A stretch of DNA of 11,737 nt. Origin: Larix sibirica (lineage: Eukaryota > Streptophyta > Pinopsida > Pinales > Pinaceae). Position 1 is the first letter of the stretch, and each line of letters starts with the position of its first letter. Location: the NCBI GenBank assembly GCA_004151065.3, contig NWUY0300008414.1, positions 7,177-18,913 on the forward strand. Direction: 5' to 3'. The position numbers and the translations under genes are program-made. The notes below the pieces were generated by a model. The model was not told where the DNA came from and searched no databases. It saw only the letters and a program-made list of their open reading frames with translations. Positions 1-8,352 of the stretch are shown here, piece by piece.

Positions 1-481
1 GATATAAAAAAAAAATACACCTCAAGAAATTGGATCCCTCTCGGTGCTTGATAGATCCAGGTTTAAGATGGATCTATGCTAGTTTAAAATAATAAACTAT
101 TTTTGAAATATGACTTGTACATATTGAAAAACATAGAGATGCATGAGTGATTATAATCATAACTATCAAAAGTAATTTTACATCCAATGAACAAATCCTT
201 GAGATATGTTGGAATGGAGTAGAATAAATAATGAATGTTTCCACTCTCTTTTAACCATCACATTTTTTTAGAAAATATTGAAAATAAACTTTGCCAAACC
301 CAAAAGTAGGCAACAACACAAACAACCTTTGACAGATCAAACAACCATTAAGTAAGCCTTTCTATTGGGATTACTTGGACTCTGCTATCATTGGAACTGT
401 AACTAAACAGAAATCCATCCCCGCTGCCAATAATCTGATTTTGAAGATCCCACAACAGAAAATCTAGCTCTTATAATACAG
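1..481 (+). other. AT-rich upstream region of the PPR gene, no gene seen
   Basis: No open frame of note, RNA gene or recognisable transposon end is seen here. The stretch is AT-rich and becomes more mixed from about 340 onward, where a 5' UTR exon could lie, ending at the strong splice donor at 481/482. A TATA-like A-rich run sits at 3-15 but is too far from any supported transcript start to be called a TATA box. The promoter of the PPR gene is probably in this region, but no element can be pinned down. Confidence 0.3.
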
Positions 482-623
482 GTAAGTAGTAAGTACAAGC
501 AAGCTTGTTTATTGTCTTTTATTACGAACTCCATCTGATTGTATTCACGGTTCTGCAATAATTATTCATGAGAAAGAAGAAACCAAATTCATATAGCTGT
601 TCAGCTTTGCATGGTGAAGGCAG
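482..623 (+). other. candidate 5' UTR intron of the PPR gene (142 bp)
   Basis: The sequence ACAG|GTAAGTA at 478-488 is a near-perfect plant 5' splice site. A matching acceptor could be GGCAG at 619-623, nine bases before the first ATG of the PPR frame; an alternative is TTCAG at 600-604. The interval is AT-rich like plant introns. The intron would lie wholly in the 5' leader and not alter the protein. The donor is strong and the acceptor weak. Only a transcript read could settle it. Confidence 0.35.
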
Positions 624-632
624 TTTCGGAAC

Positions 633-3008
633 ATGATGCGCTTCGTTAGTCGCATTATTAAACAACCAGCAAAACATGAACCCAAATCAATGCCGAGATG
701 GGCTCTTATTCATACAAATGCCAATGAATATATGTATCTTTCTCTTCTTAATTCATGTACCTACATTAAAACTCTCCAAAAATTGCATGCCCATATTCTC
801 TTAAGTGGATTGGATCAGAATATCTTCTTAGGAACCAAGATCGTGGGCTTGTATTCATTATTCGGTCAACTGGAGAATGCACGCCAAGTGTTTCACAAAA
901 TATCTCAACGAAACGTTTTCTTGTGGAATGCAATCATCAGAGCCTATGCGAGGAAGGGATTCTTTGAGGAAACTCTTGCACTCTATTGCCAAATGCAGCA
1001 GGAAGGAATATGGCCAAATAGATACACCTTTCCCTTTGCGCTCAAGGCTTGTGCCGGGCTGTCAGCTCTGAAAGAGGGCAAGGAGATTCATTATAGTATT
1101 GGTAAAATGGGTTTCGAATCAGATGTTGTTGTGGGTGTTGCATTGATAAATATGTATGCCAAGTGTGGAAGATTGGACGATGCACGCCAAGTGTTTGATA
1201 ACATGTCTGAAAGAGATGCGGCCTCATGGAATGCCATGATTGTTGGGTATCTTCAGAATGGAGTTGCGGAGGAGGCATTGGAGATCTTTCGTCACATGCA
1301 GCGGACAGATGTCAAGGCCAACCTGGTCACCATGGTGAGCGTGCTTCCGGTATGTGCTGAGTTAGGTGATCTGCAGAGGGGTAGGGCAATTCATGGTTAT
1401 ATAATTAGAGGTGGTTTTGAGACAGTTGTTTCTGTGGGTAGTTCCCTTGTAGCTATGTATGCAAAGTGTGGATTTGTAGGTATTGCAGCTAAAGTGTTTG
1501 ACTGTATGGCTGAACGAGACGTGGTTTCATGGAATGCAATGATTGCCGGGTATTCTCAGAATGAACTTTCCATAGAGGCTCTGGCACTCTTTGATCAAAT
1601 GCAGTTGGAGGACGTGAAACCTGACCGAGTAACCATGTTAAGTGTTCTTCCAGCATGTACCCGTTTAGGATCTCCACAACAAGCTCAGAGGATCCATGGT
1701 TACATAATTAGAAGAGGATTTGAGCAGGATGTTGCTGTGGGGAATTCCCTTATAGCTATGTATGCCAAGTGTGGGAGTTTAGACAATGGATGCCAAGTGT
1801 TTGAAAAAATATCTAGAAAAGATGGGGTTTCATGGACTGCAATGATTGCAGGGTACGTTCACAATGAACAATTTCATGAGGCCTTGGAACTATTTCATAA
1901 AATGCAGGTGGCAGACTTGATACCAGACTCAGTTACCATGGTAAGCGTGCTTTCAGCATGTGCCCATTTAGGGGCTATGCAACATGGCAAATGGATTCAT
2001 GATTATATAACTAGAAATGGATATGACTCAGATGTTCCTGTCAGGAATTCTCTCATAGCGATGTATGCTAAGTGTGGGAACACAGAGATGGCATGCCAAT
2101 TATTTTATGAAATGCACATAAGAGATACGGGTTCATGGAATGCTATGATTGCATGCAGTGCCCAAAATGGGCATTCTATGGAAGCCCTAACACTGTTTCT
2201 CCAAATGCAACTGTCGGGTTTGAAACCTAACTCAGTTACCTTTGGGAGTGTTCTGTCAGCTTGTGCCAATGTAGGCGCTTTGCAACATGGCAAGGCTATC
2301 CATGATTACATAATCAAATGTGGACTTGAGTCATATATTTCTGTGGGTACTGCTCTCTTAGACATGTATGCCAAATGTGGGAATGTCAAAATTGCTCATG
2401 AATTATTTGACAGGATGCCTAAAAGAGATGTCATTTCATGGAGTGCAATGATTGGGGGCTATGGAATGCATGGGTATGGCAAGAACGCACTCGAACTTTT
2501 TTCCCAAATGCAAGAAACAAGGGTGATGCCAAATCATGCAACCTTTGTTTCTGTTTTATCTGCATGCAGTCATGCAGGCCTTGTGGATGAAGGCTGGCGA
2601 TGCTTTGATTACATGACTCAAAAATATTCCATCACACCCAATGCTAAGCACTATGCATGCATGGTTGACCTTCTTGGCCGTGCTGGGCATCTACATGATG
2701 CACTAGATTTCATTGAAAAAATGCCAATAAAACCTGATGTTGGTGTGTGGGGAGCCTTGCTCGGTGCCTGCAAAATTCATGGCAATATTGAGCTAGGAGA
2801 GCATGTGGCAGCATGTATTCTTCAGTTGGAGCCTGAAAATACTGGACACTATATATTGCTCTCGAACACTTATGCTGTCATTGGGAGGTGGGATGATGTA
2901 GAAAAAGTAAGAAAAATGATGAAAGGCAGGTGCATGAAGAAGGCACCAGGGTGCAGCTTCATTGAGGTAAATAACAAGGTTCATGGTTTTCTTGCAGAAG
3001 ACAGATGA
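633..3008 (+). CDS. PLS-class pentatricopeptide repeat protein, truncated just after the E motifs and PG box (791 aa)
   Basis: This is a sequence-specific RNA-binding protein of the plant PLS-PPR family, whose members mostly act in mitochondria or plastids in C-to-U editing, splicing or RNA stability. The repeats keep a period of 101 residues: MYAKCG-type S motifs at 174, 275, 376, 477 and 578 (degenerate LYSLFG at 73), and W-N-A-type P motif starts at 99, 199, 300, 401, 502 and 603. L motifs carry the G-K-x-I-H signature. A final S2-like repeat (about 670-702) is followed by E-type motifs (about 703-768) and a PG box (KKAPGCSFIEV, 769-779). The protein ends at F-L-A-E-D-R, where homologues continue as D-R-S-H-P into a DYW deaminase domain. 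The N-terminus (MMRFVSRIIKQ) is basic and could be a mitochondrial presequence. ATG 633 is the first in frame, with a second ATG directly after it. Family certain; target, organelle and activity unknown. Confidence 0.93.
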   Translation: MMRFVSRIIKQPAKHEPKSMPRWALIHTNANEYMYLSLLNSCTYIKTLQKLHAHILLSGLDQNIFLGTKIVGLYSLFGQLENARQVFHKISQRNVFLWNAIIRAYARKGFFEETLALYCQMQQEGIWPNRYTFPFALKACAGLSALKEGKEIHYSIGKMGFESDVVVGVALINMYAKCGRLDDARQVFDNMSERDAASWNAMIVGYLQNGVAEEALEIFRHMQRTDVKANLVTMVSVLPVCAELGDLQRGRAIHGYIIRGGFETVVSVGSSLVAMYAKCGFVGIAAKVFDCMAERDVVSWNAMIAGYSQNELSIEALALFDQMQLEDVKPDRVTMLSVLPACTRLGSPQQAQRIHGYIIRRGFEQDVAVGNSLIAMYAKCGSLDNGCQVFEKISRKDGVSWTAMIAGYVHNEQFHEALELFHKMQVADLIPDSVTMVSVLSACAHLGAMQHGKWIHDYITRNGYDSDVPVRNSLIAMYAKCGNTEMACQLFYEMHIRDTGSWNAMIACSAQNGHSMEALTLFLQMQLSGLKPNSVTFGSVLSACANVGALQHGKAIHDYIIKCGLESYISVGTALLDMYAKCGNVKIAHELFDRMPKRDVISWSAMIGGYGMHGYGKNALELFSQMQETRVMPNHATFVSVLSACSHAGLVDEGWRCFDYMTQKYSITPNAKHYACMVDLLGRAGHLHDALDFIEKMPIKPDVGVWGALLGACKIHGNIELGEHVAACILQLEPENTGHYILLSNTYAVIGRWDDVEKVRKMMKGRCMKKAPGCSFIEVNNKVHGFLAEDR

Positions 3009-3341
3009 CACTTGGTAACTGATTTTTTTTCCAACGTTTGACATTGTCTAGGAAGATGAAGGGGCAGGATATGCCCCTAATACAAAATACTGCATGGTTA
3101 AGAAATGGTGGTGAAGGAACCCATCCTCTACAATTTAAGAGAAAAACTAGATGTAGTTTTTGGACTTTTTCAAAACAAGCCCAGCGACTACTATCCAGAA
3201 TCGCAAAGAATATTCATATCTTTTTGGGGAGTAGATGCAATTATTTACAGTTACATTATCACCTACCTGAAGGCACTTTCTTTGGGCAATGCTGATTACA
3301 TCAAATTATTTGAAGGTACATTGCTCCCATGTTTTTGTGAC
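3009..3341 (+). pseudogene. decayed DYW cytidine-deaminase domain of the upstream PPR gene
   Basis: Sequence after the PPR stop still resembles a DYW domain in scattered frames. The stop is TGA between AGA (Arg) and CAC (His), where the family has D-R-S-H, so one base change from TCA would create it. At 3064 onward a frame reads A-G-Y-A-P-N-T, matching the family's A-G-Y-V-P-D-T. From 3105, back in the PPR frame, VKEPILYNLREKLDVVFGL matches V-K-E-x-I-L-x-x-H-S-E-K-L-A-I-A-F-G-L. Near 3290-3318 NADYIKLFEG matches D-A-N-R-F-H-x-F-x-D-G, and C-F-C at 3330-3338 matches the final C-S-C. The catalytic H-x-E has become L-R-E, the D-C-H zinc ligands are gone and the terminal D-Y-W is lost. At least two frame changes separate the pieces. 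This part cannot work as a deaminase. Confidence 0.8.
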
Positions 3342-3643
3342 CTCTCTTGCAGCACACAAGAACTTGACAGGACTTCTTAGCCAATGAACTCATTTCTTCA
3401 TCCCATGGAATTAGTAGAACCACAGTTCAAAGAAATAAGCCACTCTTGGATCAGTAGGGCAAACTGGATTACGGAGTGTATATCAATATGCACACTTGTG
3501 TTTTTGTTCGGACCTAATGTAACTTTAATGGTCTGGGCTTCAGTATCTGTAAGATACTGTCTCCAAGAAGCTCTTCCCAAAAGGCATGCCTGTCAGATCT
3601 TCGTACATAATACTTGAACAGCTTACCTTGTAGAAATGGGTAC

Positions 3644-3649
3644 AATAAA
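3644..3649 (+). promoter_or_regulatory. candidate polyadenylation signal AATAAA for the PPR transcript
   Basis: A canonical AATAAA lies about 640 bases after the PPR stop and is followed by a T-rich run. It would give a 3' UTR that includes the DYW relic. The hexamer is common by chance in AT-rich DNA, so position is its main support. Confidence 0.4.
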
Positions 3650-4051
3650 GTTTTTTAGTTATTTGTGAGGAATTTTCCCCTGGAATAAGAGATGAAAAGT
3701 GACATTAAATAATCACTCTTGCAATATTTTAAATTGATATATAATCCCCTATTTCTAGTGTAGAATCCCCCAGCATCAAGATTGACTTTTGTTTTTGAGA
3801 TGGCTGAAGTTTTCATGAAAATTGGAACCAAATGCCACTGTGCTCAAACTTTGCTTTGTTATGTGCTTGTTTTCTATTGATTTAAAACAAGGCATATCAA
3901 GCAGTTGGTAGCTTGTGTTTACAGAAATATGGTGGAGAATATGCAAGAATAGTAATTTCACTTGAATGAGAGCACGCTATCGTAAACAGTGAAGATGACT
4001 GGTATAAATTGGAATATCATCCACTGTTGGGATGGATAGATCCTTGGCTAA

Positions 4052-4125
4052 GTGCATATAGTTTACAGGCTTTGAATCCATGTAAGATGGGCATATGGTT
4101 TACAGGCTTTGGATCCGTGTGAGAT
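4052..4125. repeat. two-copy tandem duplication, unit 37 bp
   Basis: Two adjacent units share GCATAT(A/G)GTTTACAGGC followed by TTTG(A/G)ATCC, starting near 4054 and 4091. They differ by a few substitutions, which indicates an old local duplication. No function is apparent. Confidence 0.75.
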
Positions 4126-4567
4126 CTTGGATACAAGGCTTGGAGAACTTAATTTCATGAGCTTTTTATGACTGACACTTTGTTTTTCTTTTCATTTCTT
4201 TTGATATTTTTATGACCATGATACTTGGTTTCTCTTTTGTCTGTTTCAAATACACAGACTATTGGAAAGTAAAGTGAGGGGCTCCAAGAAAGGTCATGTC
4301 TTCCTCGGAAAGGACATCTTGAATTTTTCAGAGTTGTCCCTTTCATAGAGTTTTTTTAAGAATTTTATACGGAAAGGAAGGCATTCTTTTAAGGAAGTTT
4401 GGAACATCAAAAGAGATAGTTTGTAGAGTTCAATATCCAGCCATCAAAACATACTGCTGGAAGTGGTCTTTGGCCAGAAATTTTCTCTTCTTGATGGCCT
4501 CCAGTGATACATTTTCCTGGTTCCTTCCCTTCTCCCTCCTCTACAGTTTTGAAGGACTGCAGCCCAC

Positions 4568-4623
4568 AGCTGGCATGGACAACTTGGCTGCCCAAAGCTG
4601 GCATAGGCAACTTGGCAGCTGAA
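4568..4623. repeat. two-copy tandem duplication, unit 28 bp
   Basis: AGCTGGCAT(G/A)G(A/G)CAACTTGGC occurs at 4568 and again at 4596, with slight divergence. It lies in a locally GC-richer patch. The unit is short and no role is evident. Confidence 0.7.
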
Positions 4624-5159
4624 CTCACCAAGTGTTGTGACTCAGATTGTCTATGGACAAATTCCACATGACAATCCTCTGTCTGAGTAAGCCAGGTTTA
4701 TTGTTTGAAGGCATTATTTTTTAATTTTACCCCCTGCCATTGTTTTGTTAGACCTTTGACACAAGCTTCTTTTAGATGAAGGTATGAGAACATTGAGCGA
4801 GATTTTTTTCTGGACACATTCTCAACAGCCAGCATTATTATGCCAGAAGAAACAAGAAGGATACCGAACAGTAGCAGAGGAGCAACCTTAGATATTCAGG
4901 TTTATTGCACTCTTTTTGCCAATTAGTGTTATAGATTACTCTTTTGGTTTTCCCATTGACATGGGTGTTTCATGGTAAGCCAGGTTTATAGTTTTATGGT
5001 GGGTTTCATTTTTCTCTAGTAAATACTTGAATTTTATGCAATTCAATAATTATATATGCCTTTGTGAGAATCATTTACTTGCATCAACTTTTTGATCTTG
5101 TAGGGTAACTATGATATGCAAGCTACATGGCATTTGTGTGGAAAATCCTTTGGAAATTG

Positions 5160-5371
5160 TGATTGGGAATTGCAACTTCCATCTTACCTACACCAGTGGT
5201 GATAATTTGTTGTTGTATGATCATGATTTAGAGAGGTATGTTCAGGATAATTTGATAAATTTTGCAATTGGGAGATTGGGACTTCCATTGTACCACAAGA
5301 GTGGTGATAATTTTTCTGTTTTATGATCTTCTTTGAGAGAGGTATGTTGAGAATAATTTGATAAATTTTGC
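5160..5371. repeat. two-copy tandem duplication, unit about 106 bp
   Basis: Copy 1 (about 5160-5265) and copy 2 (about 5266-5371) share ATTGGGA..., ACTTCCAT, GTGGTGATAATTT, GAGAGGTATGTT and AATAATTTGATAAATTTTGC in the same order, offset by 105-106 bases. Small indels and substitutions separate them. A 71-codon open frame at 5111-5326 spans copy 1 and half of copy 2, but its internal repeat only mirrors the DNA duplication and it matches no known family. It is therefore not called as a gene. Confidence 0.85.
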
Positions 5372-5436
5372 TCTTGTTTTTTAACTTTATGTTATCGTTT
5401 CTCTTCATCTTTGTCACATTAGTTGTCTTCGGTGAG

Positions 5437-5885
5437 ATGTATGTAGTCAATGGAAATAACTAGAGGTCTACTTGAGCACACTCAGCTTGTCCAGGAAAGG
5501 CCCTGTCTCGTAATTGAGAAGGTCTATGCCAAAAACTATGAACTTTGCATTCCTATGGATACAAGCCAAATATTTTTTCTTGTTCATTTGTCTTTTTTGT
5601 TTTATAAAGAAAAAACAATGAGGTATATCTATGACGTCATCAACTGCAACATTTTCGCTATTTACATGATTATTTCTATGCTTATTATCACTCTTTTTTT
5701 CTGTTTTCTTTTGGGGGGGGTTGTGTTGTTGTTGGTTGCCACTATACTCTTTTTGACATGGATTAGCATCAAGCTCAACATGAAGTGGTAACTAGAGTTT
5801 GCGAGGCATTTGAAGTCCTTATGGAGGAGTTACTTATTGTGTTGCAGAGAAATACGAGTAAATGCCTTCGTTGTTATTTGTTAAT
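5437..5885 (+). other. exon-like islands of an unrecognised gene or gene fragment
   Basis: Two stretches look more protein-like than their surroundings. After an acceptor-like TATGTAG (about 5440-5446), one frame from ATG 5450 reads 40 sensible residues (begins MEITRGLLEHTQLVQERP, then VIEKVYAKNYELCIPMD) and runs into T-rich, intron-like sequence. After an acceptor-like GGATTAG (5760-5766), another frame reads HQAQHEVVTRVCEAFEVL and on through MEELLIVLQR to a stop at about 5885. A third piece near 5931-5995, after CATCACAG, encodes LIKVEAVWNWFRYIQFPLRR. I do not recognise a family. They could be exons of a decayed gene, a spliced non-coding RNA, or chance. The 113-codon open frame here owes its hydrophobic tail to the T-rich tract and is not called. 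Confidence 0.22.
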
Positions 5886-5995
5886 ACTTAACTGATAATT
5901 CTAATATATTATACTAATACAACATCACAGGCTTGATCAAAGTTGAGGCAGTTTGGAATTGGTTTCGCTATATCCAGTTCCCTTTAAGAAGAAGG

Positions 5996-7136
5996 TTTGA
6001 TGGATAGTCTTTAACCATTGGGTACAAAACTCGTAACTTTAATTAAATAGAAGTAGATACAAAGTTATTTTCGCAGTTGTACTTTGCTCTCCCAAAACAT
6101 TTGTGCCTTTTGGTCTTGAAACTGTTTGTATGAATGTCGATTCAAGCGCTAGTATATGTAATATCAGTCAACCATGGTCTTACATAATTTCGTTTTGGCT
6201 ACTTGGTTCATTAATTAATCCTAGACATTTGACCTTGGTGGAACACCTTCCTTGATTCTCTGGTTGCTTTGCTTTCCTATAAAAGTTTGATTTTCATGCT
6301 TACTGTTTTCACTTTCGTGCTCGTTTGCTTTTGTTTTAGTTAGAGGTTTGCTTGCTTAGTTCCTATCCTAGTTTTTTCGTCTTTTGGTTTCATTGCTTGT
6401 ACGCTTTCATAGATAGGTTTCTGTTTTTAATTAAGGCACAATGTATTTTCTATGACATGATTTTGTTGGCCAAGGTTGCATGGTTGTGATCTTCCTTTAA
6501 AATCCATACTTAAGATGGTAAACAACTGCTTTGGTCTCTGAAACTATCATTGAAAGGGTTGAAAATAATTTGTTTTTGTGAGTTTTTTCATTCTTTCTTG
6601 TTTCCATTGTGTGGTATTGCATCTATGTACAATGTTTGTGTGTTGTCTTTTGCAGAAAGAACCCCCTGTTTGCATGATTGTCATGAGGAGATTGATGCAA
6701 TGCCTGATGACCTTGCATTGAGCCAATGTTTCCTTTATGCCCTAATTCTCAAAATTTGAGCCACAAATGAGGTGATGAACCTATGTTTCTTGGGCGATGT
6801 TGCTCAACGAAACATGGCCATTTTCCCCTTTTCTCTAAATCTTCATGTTTCTATGTAAAGATTCTTCTTTTTATCGTTTGCTTTATGTCTTTCATTTTTT
6901 TATCATGTAATGATCGTTAGACCTTATTCTTTTTTATTGGAACAATAGGCTATGCAAGTTCGTCACACCTATGGATCTTCTAGAGACAGTTAGTCGACAA
7001 TCCACAGTCGGCTAGGACAGGTCACTGAGTGGTCAACCAAGGGATCAACTAGATGGTCAACTAGGGCATTCAACTGATCAAGCATTAGAACAAAGCAATT
7101 GATTAGTGCACAAAACAAGGCAGAAATCAAGGAGTT
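5996..7136. other. T-rich spacer, no gene recognised
   Basis: The plus strand is strongly T-rich from about 6080 to 6950, like plant intron or spacer DNA. A TATA-like CTATAAAAG at 6278-6286 has no gene after it. A strong acceptor-like site (GTTGTCTTTTGCAG ending near 6655) is followed by about 100 bases of more balanced composition, with an open frame reading ERTPCLHDCHEEIDAMPDD, which I do not recognise. From about 6955 the composition shifts to the less T-rich sequence leading into the Copia element. Confidence 0.3.
7031..7080. repeat. short degenerate TCAAC-containing direct repeats
   Basis: The pentamer TCAAC recurs four times in about 45 bases, within GGTCAACCAAG, GATCAACTAG, GGTCAACTAG and TTCAACTGAT. 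The array lies just upstream of, or inside, the Copia 5' LTR, whose left edge is not resolved. Such short arrays occur in LTR U3 regions, but the assignment is only a possibility. Confidence 0.45.
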
Positions 7137-7382
7137 TGTTATGCATCCTCACTAATTTATGTGGACCTTGTCTTCCCCACTTCAAGGGAGTTGGTTATAT
7201 TTTGGTGCTATAGAAAGATGGCCCTATGGGTAAATCTAAGAACAAATTGTGTGTATGGAAATATTTTGGTTTCTTAGACTCTATGCAGGTTGAGCCATGC
7301 TTGGTTGTGCTTAAATGTCGTAACAATGTCTTTGCACACCACATTAGCTCTCTAATCTACCTAATCTTATGATTCTCCAACA
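7137..7382 (+). repeat. right part of the 5' LTR of the Copia relic (left boundary uncertain)
   Basis: The right edge is supported: the sequence ends CCAACA, then TGGTATC of the primer-binding site begins at 7383, as expected for an LTR that ends in CA. The left edge is a guess, taken at TGTTATGC (7137) because many Copia LTRs start TGTT. It could lie further left, for instance near 6957. The matching 3' LTR is not in the window, so the LTR cannot be defined by comparison. A TATA-like TTATATT near 7195 would fit a U3 promoter. Confidence 0.4.
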
Positions 7383-7394
7383 TGGTATCATAGC
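7383..7394 (+). other. Copia primer-binding site for initiator tRNA-Met
   Basis: TGGTATCATAGC matches the classic plant Copia primer-binding site TGGTATCAGAGC at 11 of 12 positions; that sequence is complementary to the 3' end of initiator tRNA-Met. It sits directly after a CA dinucleotide, at the expected place between the 5' LTR and gag. Confidence 0.8.
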
Positions 7395-7550
7395 TAGTGG
7401 TTTGAGATCCAAACTGTTGTCCACAAGTCTTGTGGAGGCTATTGGTTGTACATGTTTATGATGAGTCAAATTTGTCTGGCAGATTGAATGAGGGTTTCAA
7501 CTTGCATACTAAATCTAGAATTAGATATGTAGATCAACATTACGAATTCC

Positions 7551-8118
7551 AAACAAGAGCCTATATTTTTGAATGACCACAACTATTGAATTTGGGCACA
7601 AGATATGGAAACCTTGTTGAAGAGTAAAGCGTTGTGGTTGTTTACAAGAATTATGGTTCCAGATCCAAAGGATGACTAGAAAAAATTTGTCATCAATAGG
7701 AAGACATATGAAGCTATAAGAGTCATAACCACCTACATCTCTAGGAAGACTCGCTTTCATGCAAGCAAGATTGGTTGTCCAAATGTTATCTAGAAGCTAA
7801 AGACTATGTTTGATTAAACTGACGAAATTCACGTTATGCAGATTGAAAAAGAGTTGACCCCTCTTGATCCTCTCTCTTTTGAAAGAATTGAAGACTACTT
7901 TGCCCATGTGAAGGAACTTTAGTTCAAATTGGGTGAATGCAGAAATTATTTTCCTTAGAAAGATGGTCAACTCATAGCACTAATTCTAATAAATCTTAAG
8001 ACACCCTATGATGTGTTTTATTTGATGTGATGTGCCAATTGGAGCTCTAGAAAATATGATCTTAAGGATTACTCTGATTCTTTTTGTGGTGTACTAATTA
8101 GGGCACAAAGAAAAATTG
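7551..8118 (+). pseudogene. Copia Gag polyprotein relic (UBN2-like)
   Basis: One frame reads almost through with stops at expected Trp or Gln places. It begins EPIFLNDHNY-stop-IWAQDMETLLKSK, matching the family's F-D-G-x-N-Y-x-x-W start followed by L-x-S-K-x-L-W. It continues with FERIEDYFAHVKEL and LILINLKTPYDVF, typical of the Gag capsid region of plant Copia elements. Stops occur at 7587 (TGA) and 7677 (TAG) and several times later. Gag would form the virus-like particle. No start codon is assigned because the N-terminal part is degraded. Confidence 0.8.
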
Positions 8119-8295
8119 CTTGATGAAGGGAAATTGAGGTCAAGCAACATGCCCATTTGTTGAAGAATAAAAGGTCAACAAAAGTATAGAGAAAGAGGTT
8201 AATAATGTAGTCACGAGAAAGAACAGAATTGTATCGACTATACCATTAAGAAGAAGCATGGTGATTAGACTTTGAGTAAGAAAGTAGAAAGGATA

Positions 8296-8352
8296 AGACA
8301 TGTTGTTAATTGCGAGAATTTGGGAGATATGAAGAAGGCTTGTTGGTAGAAG
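8296..8352 (+). pseudogene. degenerate CCHC zinc knuckle of Copia Gag
   Basis: In frame from 8302 the sequence reads VVNCENLGDMKKACW, which follows the spacing of the CCHC knuckle C-x2-C-x4-H-x4-C. The first Cys is Val and the His is Asp, so only the second and last Cys remain and metal binding would be lost. This piece is in a different frame from Gag at 7551, so at least one indel lies between. Confidence 0.6.

Larger units (their letters stand above)
3670..5103 (+). other. spacer without a recognised gene; two short tandem duplications and weak splice-like sites
   Basis: No protein family is recognised on either strand. Visible items are two short tandem duplications (annotated separately), a decamer GCCAGGTTTA that occurs at 4691 and again near 4979, and an exon-like stretch at about 4829-4901 that reads M-P-E-E-T-R-R-I-P-N-S-S-R in one frame and ends in CAG|GT. 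A donor-like TG|GTAAGC at about 4975 could pair with an acceptor-like CTTGTAG at 5103. These could be parts of a spliced non-coding transcript or long 3' UTR of the PPR gene, or chance. Confidence 0.3.

Noticed and set aside
1042-2293. Minus-strand open frames inside the PPR gene
   Set aside because: They are antisense shadows of the repeated PPR sequence and show no family signature.
3105-3380. Downstream open frame in the PPR phase as a separate small gene
   Set aside because: Its content aligns with the DYW domain of the upstream gene, so it is a relic, not an independent gene.
5111-5326. Open frame of 71 codons with an internal repeat
   Set aside because: The repeat is only the 106-bp DNA duplication translated. 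No known domain and no continuation.
5450-5791. Open frame of 113 codons with a strongly hydrophobic C-terminal half, possible small membrane protein
   Set aside because: The hydrophobic part comes from T-rich, intron-like DNA containing a run of eight G. No family resemblance, and the first 40 codons look like an exon running into an intron.
6278-6286. TATA-like CTATAAAAG
   Set aside because: No supported gene or transcript start follows it, and such words are common in AT-rich spacer.
6550-6759. Open frame of 69 codons after a T-rich stretch, with a strong acceptor-like site near 6655
   Set aside because: No recognisable family. The first half is intron-like and only a short part after the acceptor is plausible exon, so it is noted in the spacer entry only.
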